This document shows positions 41,333-49,805 of a stretch of DNA of 64,000 nucleotides, piece by piece. Numbering within the stretch: the stretch's first letter is position 1; every line of letters begins with the position of its first letter. Below the pieces are notes generated by a model. It saw only the letters and a list, made by a program, of their open reading frames with translations. It did no database searches and was not told the origin of the DNA. A program made the translations under genes and the position numbers. Source of the DNA: Hartmannibacter diazotrophicus (GTDB lineage: Bacteria > Pseudomonadota > Alphaproteobacteria > Rhizobiales > Pleomorphomonadaceae); assembly GCF_900231165.1 (NCBI RefSeq), contig NZ_LT960614.1, forward strand, positions 2,106,550 through 2,170,549. Direction: 5' to 3'.

Positions 41333-42454
41333 CTATCTAATGATGGATCGCATCGCGCGGAGTAGGGGGGCCTCAATGAAGCGATAACATGCCCAGCCAA
41401 TCAGAATAGTTATGATTGTGATGGATGCCTTATCAGAAAATGACATCGAATCATGCCGTGATAATATGCTTGTTGCGCACAATATTACAATTACATGAGT
41501 TAAATAAATTGAGTAGGAAGCATCGCCAACAAGTCTCAGCGGAGCAAACGCGGGCTTGGCCAAGTGCTTTTCGCAAGCGATGAATCCAAGCACGAGTAGT
41601 ATCGCGGGAACTCCATAGCCGAGCGTCCTCGGTAAATCCGATAGCGACTCATAGGCCAGTCCAAACGTTAGCAGGCTAGCTGAAATGGCCATCAGTCCTT
41701 GTGGGGCCGTGATTATCCGGCGCTTGTTAAAGGCGTAAGCCAGCACAATACCTGCGAGAAATTCAAGAAGTATCGGGCTTGTGACGCGAAGCGCAAATGC
41801 ATCCGTGGGTGTCAGTAGAAACCGACCTGCAATCAGAGCAAAGAAAGATAAAGAAACGATAATTATCCGTGTTTCAATATTCTTTATCAAAAGGGAGACG
41901 CTAAATATAGCGTAAAACATTACTTCGTAATTCAGTGTCCAGCCAACACCAAGTATCGGCACTGGCTGTCCGTTAATGGAATTTGTATATGGTATAAACA
42001 AGAAGCTGTATATAAAATCGGTGATCTGGTATGTAAAAGGTCCGGTATTCGTCATATACTTCGCAATAAGATAAGTAATAGTGAAAATATAATACATAGG
42101 AGCAATGCGAATTATTCTATCTTTAATGAAGTTGTATGGAGTATAGCTCCTTCGTTCCGTGGATGTGAAGATGACGAAACCGCTGATAACAAAGAAAATG
42201 TCCACTCCAGCTTGACCGGAGTCGAAAAATGAGGAGGCGGATCGACCAATCCATTGTTGGGGTTCATTTAGGTGATAAAAAAAGACAGACAATGCTGCGA
42301 TGCCGCGCAAAATCTGTATTGAGAGCAACTTTTCGGGGCGGGAACTTGCAGAATTTTTGGGAATGGAGCCTCGTGATGCTGTGATTGTTGCCTGTTTCAC
42401 TATTCGGCTTTCCCACAATGTACTTAGATTGGATGGCAGCCATTCCGACCGCAT
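41333..42454 (-). CDS. O-acyltransferase (acyltransferase 3 family), second
   Basis: 373-aa membrane acyltransferase with LLSIQILRGIAALSVFFYHLNEPQ, VDIFFVISGFVIF and IRIAPMYYIFTITY segments and about ten helices. It belongs to the same family as the gene at 40063 but is clearly divergent. The start is uncertain: ATG at 42454 has no ribosome site and several downstream codons are possible. AT content is high. Probably modifies a surface polysaccharide. Confidence 0.85.
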   Translation of the reverse strand: MRSEWLPSNLSTLWESRIVKQATITASRGSIPKNSASSRPEKLLSIQILRGIAALSVFFYHLNEPQQWIGRSASSFFDSGQAGVDIFFVISGFVIFTSTERRSYTPYNFIKDRIIRIAPMYYIFTITYLIAKYMTNTGPFTYQITDFIYSFLFIPYTNSINGQPVPILGVGWTLNYEVMFYAIFSVSLLIKNIETRIIIVSLSFFALIAGRFLLTPTDAFALRVTSPILLEFLAGIVLAYAFNKRRIITAPQGLMAISASLLTFGLAYESLSDLPRTLGYGVPAILLVLGFIACEKHLAKPAFAPLRLVGDASYSIYLTHVIVILCATSILSRHDSMSFSDKASITIITILIGWACYRFIEAPLLRAMRSIIR

Positions 42455-42830
42455 AAAGAATGGCGGCGCATTCGGTTGCTAGTTCGACAAATCGGCCAAT
42501 CAAACTAAACCAGAGGGACGATAGGGCGGGTGGGCGTTACAGGATCACGCTATGGCCATTGGGGGCATAGTGTGCCGCTTTCGATGTTGTGTCTCGCCAA
42601 GTGCCCTTGCGTGAATCATGCCACTTTGGAGCGATCGACGATCATCGACGATCTTCAATCGGCATCGCTAGCCTATACCTAGTGGCCAATGACAGCCATC
42701 GTGGCGGTTGAAACGGGCTGCAATGTGTCGGCGAGACACCTGAAATGCGATTTTCGTTCCCACAGGATTGGCGAACGACCTGATGTTGTGAGCTTATTCC
42801 CATTTTTTCCCCTTGTTCTGTGACGTCAAG
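42455..42830. other. Non-coding stretch before methylase pseudogene
   Basis: No gene. It includes a short palindromic run GATCGACGATCATCGACGATC at 42634-42654 and otherwise no promoter or repeat that I trust. The missing 5' part of the methylase is not here. Confidence 0.3.
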
Positions 42831-43376
42831 GTGGCGAGCCGTAAAGAGTTCGAGCGCGTCCGCCAGACCAACCCCTCGACGCTCACCGACCTGGAGCGTG
42901 CGGCCCGCTTCCTCTATCTCCAGAGGCTGTGCTTTGGCGGCAAGCCGGGCGACGTCTTCGGCGTTGAATCGACGCATTCGGCTCGGATTTCCCTCTCCCG
43001 GCTTGATCCCGTTCTGGATGCGGCGCACGAGCGGCTCGAAGCTGTCGTCTTCGAGCAGCTTGATTGGGCCGATCTCATTGCCCGCTAAGACACGCCCGGG
43101 ACGCTCTTCTGTCTCAATCCGCCCTATGTCGGCGGCGAGGACGACTACGCAAAGGGCATGTTTTCGCTGGAGGACTTCTCCCGCATGGCGGACATCCTCG
43201 CCGGCATCAAGGGCGCCTTCGTCTTGTCGATCAACGAGCGGCCGGAGGTGCGCGAGTGGTTTGGCGCCTTTCGCTTCCAGTCCGTCCGGCTGAAATACAC
43301 GGTTGGAGACGGGGCGGCGAAGCCGGCCGAGGAACTGATCATCTCGAGCCGGAAAGCGGCGTGGAGGCTGTTGTGA
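42831..43376 (+). pseudogene. Broken DNA adenine methylase (Dam type)
   Basis: Two in-frame pieces separated by one TAA (43086-43088). The first contains FERVRQTNPSTLTDLERAARF and LQRLCFGGKPGDVF; the second begins DTPGTLFCLNPPYVGGEDDY, the catalytic NPPY motif. Upstream the first third, with the FxGxG SAM site, is missing. So the gene is both 5'-truncated and interrupted; replacing the TAA with a Tyr codon would give a continuous C-terminal domain. An ancestral phage Dam methylase is likely. Confidence 0.75.
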
Positions 43377-43407
43377 GGAGCCAAAGCAAACAGAGACTGT
43401 GAAACAG

Positions 43408-43929
43408 CTACGGGGGAGCGCCGAAGTCGAAACCGCCGGTCCATTGGCGCACCTGCGCGTGGATGTGCTTGCGCATGAATTTGATGTCGTCCGAGGTCAG
43501 GCCGTCGCGGCTGCGCACGAATGCCTGCAGCAAGCCATGTCCGCGGTGCATTTTGTGGTTGCCGAGCCGTGATTTGTTGTGCGCGATCTCATGCCAGATC
43601 AGCTTGGCCACATAGTCTGGCGGCAGTTTCTCTCCGGCATATTCGCTGTCGATATAGACCTCGGACGCGCTTTTTTCGCCGGTAAAGGTGCAGCCCAAAG
43701 CGTTGCCGCCGTCCCGAACATCGAAGTGCTCGGCCACACGGCCCATTTCTTCGTTGGGGACGACGTAGACCATGACATCTTCGGGTCCGAGCGCGGGTTT
43801 GGCCATGGTGGAATAGACCCGCACCGTTTCGCCGTTGAGCGATTTCTTCAGGAGACCGGCGAGCTCTTCGCAGAGCTGTTGCCATTTGTATTGCAGCTTG
43901 TAGGGATTGCCGAGACAGACTGCGACCAT
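43408..43929 (-). CDS. Zincin-like protein (HEIAH motif)
   Basis: 173-aa protein with a metallopeptidase signature: KLIWHEIAHNKSRLGNHKMHRGHGLLQ, that is HExxH followed by a later His. This is the pattern of small SprT/WSS-like zincins. The N-terminal half is mixed alpha-beta. Minus strand, good length, ATG at 43929. It could be a protease acting on DNA-bound or envelope proteins; substrate unknown. Its neighbours (broken methylase, zinc-ribbon gene) resemble early genes of another prophage. Confidence 0.65.
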   Translation of the reverse strand: MVAVCLGNPYKLQYKWQQLCEELAGLLKKSLNGETVRVYSTMAKPALGPEDVMVYVVPNEEMGRVAEHFDVRDGGNALGCTFTGEKSASEVYIDSEYAGEKLPPDYVAKLIWHEIAHNKSRLGNHKMHRGHGLLQAFVRSRDGLTSDDIKFMRKHIHAQVRQWTGGFDFGAPP

Positions 43930-44418
43930 GCGGAAAATTCCATAACTGATTTGCTTTAAATGACCTTATTAAATGGGCATAATGCGCCCTATCCGGCATC
44001 ACGACACGAAGGTGTTCAGATTGTCCGGCTTTCTGAAAGTCGTCCGTAAGACGCTTGCTTTTCGGACTCTGTGATTATTCTCCGAGTTTATGGCCATTCG
44101 ATGGGAGAGCGGAATTTGTCCGTCTTCAACGAGTTCTCGGTTACTTATTCTTGATTTATCCCATAATGTTGGACAGATTCACTACTTTCGTGCTGTGACG
44201 CCAATTTCTTCAAATTGCGGCCAATGTGATCGTCTTTGTTGGCGATGTTTCGGGCCTCTGGCGGTTCGCGAAATGGCAATGGCGTAAACCTAATCCGCCA
44301 CCAGACAAATGAAACAGAATTAGCAATTCTGCTTCAGCTTTCAGTGTTGCTGTTGAAGTGAGATCGAGCGATCGATCTTTACCAAGGGAAAATGTGTGGA
44401 CTGGGCCAAAGAATCGCT
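43930..44418. other. Intergenic region in accessory block
   Basis: 489 bp of AT-rich DNA without a convincing gene. The stretch 44210-44420 upstream of the zinc-ribbon stop has scattered short open frames only. Confidence 0.3.
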
Positions 44419-44670
44419 TCAGCGCGTCATCGGCCGAAAGACGCCGTGCTTGTAGTAGAAGATCACTTCTCCATCGCACTCGAAGACGCGGCAAGGCGGG
44501 TGCTTGGCGATCAGCGAATAGCCCTCGCCGTGAATCTTGCAGATGGCATTGAGGTCGACCTTGAACGACTGCCGGCACTTTCGGCAGATGGCCTTCACCT
44601 CCGTCCCGTGCTCAATCATCGCGCCCACGGATGCCGCCCATTTGGGAACATCGTCCCATCGCTTCATCAT
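44419..44670 (-). CDS. Small zinc-ribbon-like protein
   Basis: 83-aa protein starting MMKRWDDVPKWAASVGAMIEHG. It carries ICRKCRQSFKVDLNAICK and PPCRVFECDGEV, giving five Cys in zinc-knuckle-like spacing. A GAGGTGG site precedes the ATG. Ends in FRPMTR. Likely a phage-type zinc protein of unknown function. Confidence 0.6.
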   Translation of the reverse strand: MMKRWDDVPKWAASVGAMIEHGTEVKAICRKCRQSFKVDLNAICKIHGEGYSLIAKHPPCRVFECDGEVIFYYKHGVFRPMTR

Positions 44671-45032
44671 TCCACCTCGATTTTGGGAATTTGTTCCTTT
44701 TTTGTTCTCTTTTGACTATGATGTCAACGACCGCCATCCCGCCTGAGGATGGCCCTTCGGGAGTTGAAGCCATGACAAAGAGGGCAAGCACCTATCCAAC
44801 GCTTGGCGCGTTCGCCGCTGATTATACGCTGGCTGCTACTGACCATGCGGGCATCGGCGGATGCGAGGAAACGGGCAACGACTGGCGAAAGGCTTCCTGC
44901 TCCAGGCGAGATGGCTTTTTGAACGACCAGAAGGTTGCTTCTCACTTCCGAACTGGTCTGGGCGCTCGTGACGTCATGGCCGGCCTGCCGCCGGCGAGCC
45001 TCTCGCCAACCGGGCATTGCCTGCAGCGGGAT
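44671..45032. other. Gap before the glycosyltransferase
   Basis: 362 bp. An inverted repeat GCCATCC-CGCCTGA-GGATGGC at 44732-44752 may be a terminator-like stem; no gene is supported. Confidence 0.35.
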
Positions 45033-46160
45033 TTACGTCGGGATCGAGGCGGCAGCGCCCGCTGGCCGGAAGGGCGTATCGATCCGGCTCTCGATCAGCC
45101 TGTCGATCTGTCTCAGCTTTTCAAAGCGGCTGAGGGGCGTATTCGGGACCGCCTTCGGATCATAAACGTAGCTCTCCAACGCCGTGTACTTCAGGCCCTT
45201 CTTTAGAAACGCGCTTTTCTTGTCGGCTTTGGAGGGAATCCCGAGTTTCCGCCGCACGAAGATATAGGCTCTCACGAGAAGCGAGCGGAAGAACAGCGTG
45301 GTTGCGGTGGGATCGTTCCTGATGGCCACCAGCAACGCCGCAAGCGCCGACCGACAGTCCCGGGCGGCAATGAAACGGTCCAGAGCATAAAGATGCGTCG
45401 CCCCTCTGGCCAGCCGAATGGCGTAGCCGTCGAGGAAAGGGGAGCTGGCAATGAATTTTTCGACGACGGCGGAAAGGCCCCTGGCCATCTTGCCGTGGTT
45501 GGACGACATGTTGCCGGGATAGTGACGGTAACCGACAAGATGCTCGGCGAGACAGTCGATCTTGTATTTCTGTGCGATCCTGAGTTCGAAATCGAAGTCC
45601 TCGCAGCCGCCGATGCCCGCAGCGGCATAGGAGGGGTCGAAGCCTCCGACCTCCCGGGCGACGGATGTGCGCACCAGCAGGCTGCTGCCATTGCCGATGT
45701 ATTTGAGAGCGAGGTGAGATGCGAAGATATAGCCGCGTGCTATTCTGCGCAGATCCGGCGAGATACAGGTGCCGTTGGCGTCGATCGTCCGCGATAGACT
45801 GTAGACAGCGGCCCAGTCGGGCGAGTGGCCCTCAAGAATGGCGACTTGTTTTTCGATTTTGGTCGGATGCCAAAGATCGTCCGCGTCAAGGAAGGCTATA
45901 AATTCCCCATTGGCGCGCTCTATTCCATAGTTTCTGGCGGATGCAACCCCGCCATTATCTTTTTGAAAGACTTTGACTCGTGGATATTCTCTGGATAAAT
46001 TTTGACATATTTGACGGGATGAGTCAGTGGACCCATCGTCAACTACGAGTATTTCCAGATTCTTGTGTGTTTGATTTAATGCGCACTCAATGGTTTCTTT
46101 AATGAATTTCTCGCCGTTGTAGATAGGTATGACAACAGAGACGAGCTTATTGGTTAACAA
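45033..46160 (-). CDS. Family 2 glycosyltransferase
   Basis: 375-aa GT-A fold glycosyltransferase. N-terminal LVSVVIPIYNGEKFIKETIECALNQT, nucleotide-binding VVDDGSTDSS, then the DADD metal motif (FIAFLDADDLWHP) and a C-terminal helical region. Soluble or peripheral, uses a nucleotide sugar to extend a polysaccharide. AT-rich and in the same orientation as the acyltransferases, so it probably belongs to the same surface-modification set. Confidence 0.9.
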   Translation of the reverse strand: MLTNKLVSVVIPIYNGEKFIKETIECALNQTHKNLEILVVDDGSTDSSRQICQNLSREYPRVKVFQKDNGGVASARNYGIERANGEFIAFLDADDLWHPTKIEKQVAILEGHSPDWAAVYSLSRTIDANGTCISPDLRRIARGYIFASHLALKYIGNGSSLLVRTSVAREVGGFDPSYAAAGIGGCEDFDFELRIAQKYKIDCLAEHLVGYRHYPGNMSSNHGKMARGLSAVVEKFIASSPFLDGYAIRLARGATHLYALDRFIAARDCRSALAALLVAIRNDPTATTLFFRSLLVRAYIFVRRKLGIPSKADKKSAFLKKGLKYTALESYVYDPKAVPNTPLSRFEKLRQIDRLIESRIDTPFRPAGAAASIPT

Positions 46161-46996
46161 TTCGGCGCCTTCATTGCTTTGTTAAATTGGATGATTTCTA
46201 GCCGGATTCATCATTCATATAATTTCTTGTTAGTTTTAGTTTATATTGGAAACTAAATGGCGTCTAGTATTTTATGTTTTGCCCTTGGGGTGTATCCATC
46301 ATCGATCGGTCAATCGAGGGTTTGGACGCTGCCAATAATGTCGCTACAAGGCGCGGCCGTTAGGCTGAAAATTCCTTGCGGAATCAATGAAGATTATGCA
46401 GCCCGCACCTTGGTCTACGTAACTGGGATTTATCAAAAATCTCTGGCGTTGCCGGTGTTGCCATTTTTGGAAGATGGTATTGAGCCCATTTATATTTCCG
46501 GTGTTCTTCCCCTCACCATAATCCCCTGACTCGACAACGCTGAAGGCTGGGATCTGCCGGTCTAGTTTGCTCCCGAGCTGAGCGGGCCCGCTCACAGTCT
46601 TTGTCGATTTTAGGCCCGAATGGACACCCCTCTGCAAGGAGCCGGGAGATGAGGCGCCCAGCACCTTCTACGGCATTCTGACCCGCAAGTGGGTCGCCGA
46701 GGTGATGCTTGGGGAAATCAGGACACGGCTCAATTCCCCGCGGGACCAGACCAAGAATCTGCAGCGACCGCAGGCCGAAGGAAATTTGAAGTTGGCGACG
46801 AATGGAGAGGCGCGGCGCTTCTCCATCAGTTGGTGAGTGAACAATCAAGGAACAGTCTTTGGGACTTTTTTGGGACTTTCCGCGCCCAAATGCGCCACTT
46901 GGTTCCGAATTGTTCCGAATTGGACCTCAAACGGTGCTTGCCCTCATCTGCCGAACTGGCTAGAAAACGCCCGTGATCAGGGATGTTTCGGAACAT
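46161..46996. other. Gap before tRNA-Pro with possible gene remnant and direct repeats
   Basis: 836 bp without an intact gene. The plus-strand frame from about 46625 to 46836 reads STFYGILTRKWVAEVMLGE, which looks like the tail of an unrecognised gene. Just before the tRNA lie paired direct repeats: GGGACTTT at 46861-46868 and 46872-46879, and TTCCGAATTG at 46903-46912 and 46913-46922. Such short paired repeats can be integrase arm sites, making this a candidate right end of the element. Confidence 0.35.
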
Positions 46997-47073
<77 letters not shown>

Positions 47074-47152
47074 TCCATGATCTGTTGATCGGAGCCTGCC
47101 GGTCAAAGGCGGCCGGCGCCTGGACTGTTATTCGAGGAGGGGCGTTCACACG

Positions 47153-47458
47153 ATGACCGCGCGTATCTACAAGCCCGCCAAGACGGCCATGCAGTCCGGA
47201 GAGGCCAAAACCCACCGCTGGGCTCTCGATTACGATCCCGAGCAGCCTCGCTCGGTGGAGCCGCTGATGGGCTGGACCTCCTCGGGCGACATGAAGCAAC
47301 AGCTCCGTCTCTTCTTCGAGACCAAGGACGAGGCGATCGCCTACTGCCAGCGCCACGGCATTGCCTACCGCGTGATCGAGCCGCAGACGAAGACGCCGAA
47401 GCGTGTCTCCTATTCGGACAATTTCAAGTTCAACCGCAAGGAAACCTGGACCCATTGA
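47153..47458 (+). CDS. NDUFS4-like complex I accessory subunit (ETC complex I)
   Basis: 101-aa protein matching the alphaproteobacterial/mitochondrial NDUFS4 family: MTARIYKPAKTAMQSG, then WALDYDPEQPRSVEPLMGWTSSGDM, FETKDEAIAYCQRHGI and the C-terminal YSDNFKFNRKETWTH. It stabilises the NADH-dehydrogenase arm of complex I. Standing between two tRNA genes is typical for Rhizobiales. Confidence 0.92.
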   Translation: MTARIYKPAKTAMQSGEAKTHRWALDYDPEQPRSVEPLMGWTSSGDMKQQLRLFFETKDEAIAYCQRHGIAYRVIEPQTKTPKRVSYSDNFKFNRKETWTH

Positions 47459-47520
47459 TCGTCCGGGCAAGGGCCGGCAAGGGCAGGGGGCATCCTCTGC
47501 GCCGCGTCCGGCGCATCAGG

Positions 47521-47597
47521 GGCCCCGTAGCTCAGCTGGATAGAGCAGCCGCCTTCTAAGCGGCAGGTCGCAGGTTCGAGCCCTGCCGGGGTCGCCA
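47521..47597 (+). tRNA. tRNA-Arg (TCT anticodon)
   Basis: 77-nt tRNA: acceptor GGCCCCG/CGGGGTC, D arm GCTCAGCTGGATAGAGC, anticodon stem CCGCC/GGCAG-type with loop containing TCT, T loop TTCGAGC and encoded CCA at 47595-47597. Reads AGA codons, which are rare in this high-GC genome. Confidence 0.93.
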
Positions 47598-47748
47598 ATC
47601 CCGAGAGATGATTTTGAATTTACTGAAGAATTTATGATTTCCCCGCGTCTCGCTCCGAGGTGCGGCGCATTTTTGATATTGTCGCAGCAATAACCGCGGG
47701 CCTTCTTGGGCATCGCATCGTGCCGGGAACGAAAGACAGGCTCTTGCA

Positions 47749-49797
47749 ATGACTGACCAGCAGCCGGACACCGACGGAGACAATTCCGCCCCCTTCCGGC
47801 TCGGTTCCATGGTCTTCGCACCGGCCCCAACGTCTGCGACGCCTGCGGCAGGGAGCGGCGGCAGTCCCCAGTCCGATCCATCCGACCGCAGCGAGCCCTT
47901 CCGTCTCGGCGGCATGACGCTGGCGCCGCCGCCGCAGCACACGCCTCTGCCCGGCGATGGAACGACCGAAGCGGCCGTTGAACCGATGGCTCCGCCGCCG
48001 TCTGCAGAGCCGCAGCAATCGAAGACCGAAGAGCCTCGGCCTTCGCCCGCTCCGCGCAAGAGCCGCGCGAAACGCGTGCTCATCGGCACGCGCACGATTC
48101 TCGATCTCGCGCTCCTTGCTGTCTTCGCCATCCTTCTGCTGGCGCCGGGCATCAGCAGCCTGCCGGTCACTGATCGCGACGAGGCCCGTTTCGTCCAGGC
48201 AACGAAGCAGATGATCGCGAGCGGCGACTATGTCGACATCCGTTTCCAGGATGAGCCGCGCTATCAGAAGCCGGTCGGCATCTACTGGCTGCAGGCCGGT
48301 GCCATCAAGGCGCTCGGTTACGATCAGAACGCACCGCTCTGGGCCTACCGGTTGCCGTCGCTCATCGCGATGGTCGTGTCAGTGATGCTTGTCTACCTGA
48401 TCGGCGCGGTGCTCTCCGGCTCCCGCGTCGGCACCTTCGCGGCCATCGTCTTTGCCCTGTCGCTGATTGTCGGGGTCGAGGCGCGGCTCGCCAAGACGGA
48501 CTCGGTGCTGCTGGCCTTCATCCTGCTGGCCCAGCTTGCCATCGCCCGCGTCTTCACCGACCCGCAGCAGCGACCGAGGCCTCTCTACGCCTTCCTGTTC
48601 TGGACGGCGATCGGCTGCGGCATCCTCGTCAAGGGACCGGTCATCGTGATGGTGAGCGGCCTGACGCTGCTCTTCCTCGTGATCTTCTCGCGCAGCCTGA
48701 AGCCGCTGACGGCGCTCTATCCGCTGCGTGGCCTGATCTGGACGCTGATCCTCGTCCTGCCCTGGTTCCTTGCGATCTGGGACGTCAGCGGTGGCACCTT
48801 CTTCCAGGCGTCGGTCGGCAAGGATCTTCTGGCCAAGGTCGGAACGGGGCAGGAGGCGCACGGGGCGCCGCCCGGCACCTATCTCGCCGCCGCCTTCCTC
48901 ACTTTCTGGCCGGGCATTGCGCTTCTGCTGCCGGCCCTTGGGTGGATCTGGCACAACAAGTCGGCCCGCCCGGTCGGCTTCCTCCTTGCCTGGGCCATTC
49001 CGTCCTGGATCGTCTTCGAAGCCGTGGCGACCAAGCTGCCGCATTACGTGATGCCGCTCTATCCGGCGCTGGCGCTGATGGCGGCGCTTGCCGTGCGTGG
49101 CGGTGGGCTCCAGATGACGAGCCGCTGGCAGCGCGTCTGCGTCGGCTATGTGCCCTTCATGGCGCTGCTGCTGGCGGCAGGCCTCAATGCCGGCTTCGTC
49201 TACACGGAAGGCCATGTCGATCCCTACGGCCTTGCCGCCTGCTTCATCGGCGCGCTGGTCGTGATTGCCGGCGGCTGGCTGATGATGAAGGCCTGGCTGC
49301 GCTCGGGTCTCGTCACGGCCGCCCTCGGCATCGGTATCATCTACGTCACGGCCTTCGCCTGGTTGCTGCCGCGCGCCGATCATATCTGGGCGTCCGATCG
49401 CCTCGCCGAAGTGGCGCATATGGCCGTTTCCTGTCCCAATCCGACCTATATCGCGGTCGGTTACAGCGAGCCGAGCCTCGTATTCCAACTCGGTACCGAC
49501 CTGCAATTCGACAGGGCGGACATCGCCGCCGCGACTTTCCGGCAGAGCGACTGCGCGGTCGCCATGGTGGATTCGCGTTACGACGAAGCCTTTGTCAGTG
49601 CGCTCGGGCCGGACGCCGTCAAGCCGGTCGTTGCCGTCGAGGCACGCAACCTTAACGGCTTCAAGCCCCGGCGCTTCGATATCTATGTGCGCGGGCTCGC
49701 GGCGGCACCGATCTTGGGCGAAGCACCGCCGGCCGAACCCACGCCCGACGCGCCGGATGCGGCTCCTCCCGTTGACGCTTCGGCGCCGGTAAACTGA
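47749..49797 (+). CDS. ArnT/PMT-family membrane glycosyltransferase
   Basis: 682-aa integral membrane transferase. After a Pro/Ser-rich cytoplasmic N-terminus (about 105 residues) come about 12 helices and the catalytic first-loop motif LPVTDRDEARFVQATKQM. Family members transfer a sugar (Ara4N or, in rhizobia, galacturonic acid) from a polyprenyl phosphate to lipid A or core in the periplasm. The downstream genes encode a matching polyprenyl-phosphate sugar synthase and a LABN protein. Confidence 0.88.
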   Translation: MTDQQPDTDGDNSAPFRLGSMVFAPAPTSATPAAGSGGSPQSDPSDRSEPFRLGGMTLAPPPQHTPLPGDGTTEAAVEPMAPPPSAEPQQSKTEEPRPSPAPRKSRAKRVLIGTRTILDLALLAVFAILLLAPGISSLPVTDRDEARFVQATKQMIASGDYVDIRFQDEPRYQKPVGIYWLQAGAIKALGYDQNAPLWAYRLPSLIAMVVSVMLVYLIGAVLSGSRVGTFAAIVFALSLIVGVEARLAKTDSVLLAFILLAQLAIARVFTDPQQRPRPLYAFLFWTAIGCGILVKGPVIVMVSGLTLLFLVIFSRSLKPLTALYPLRGLIWTLILVLPWFLAIWDVSGGTFFQASVGKDLLAKVGTGQEAHGAPPGTYLAAAFLTFWPGIALLLPALGWIWHNKSARPVGFLLAWAIPSWIVFEAVATKLPHYVMPLYPALALMAALAVRGGGLQMTSRWQRVCVGYVPFMALLLAAGLNAGFVYTEGHVDPYGLAACFIGALVVIAGGWLMMKAWLRSGLVTAALGIGIIYVTAFAWLLPRADHIWASDRLAEVAHMAVSCPNPTYIAVGYSEPSLVFQLGTDLQFDRADIAAATFRQSDCAVAMVDSRYDEAFVSALGPDAVKPVVAVEARNLNGFKPRRFDIYVRGLAAAPILGEAPPAEPTPDAPDAAPPVDASAPVN

Positions 49798-49805
49798 GCC
49801 CCGGC

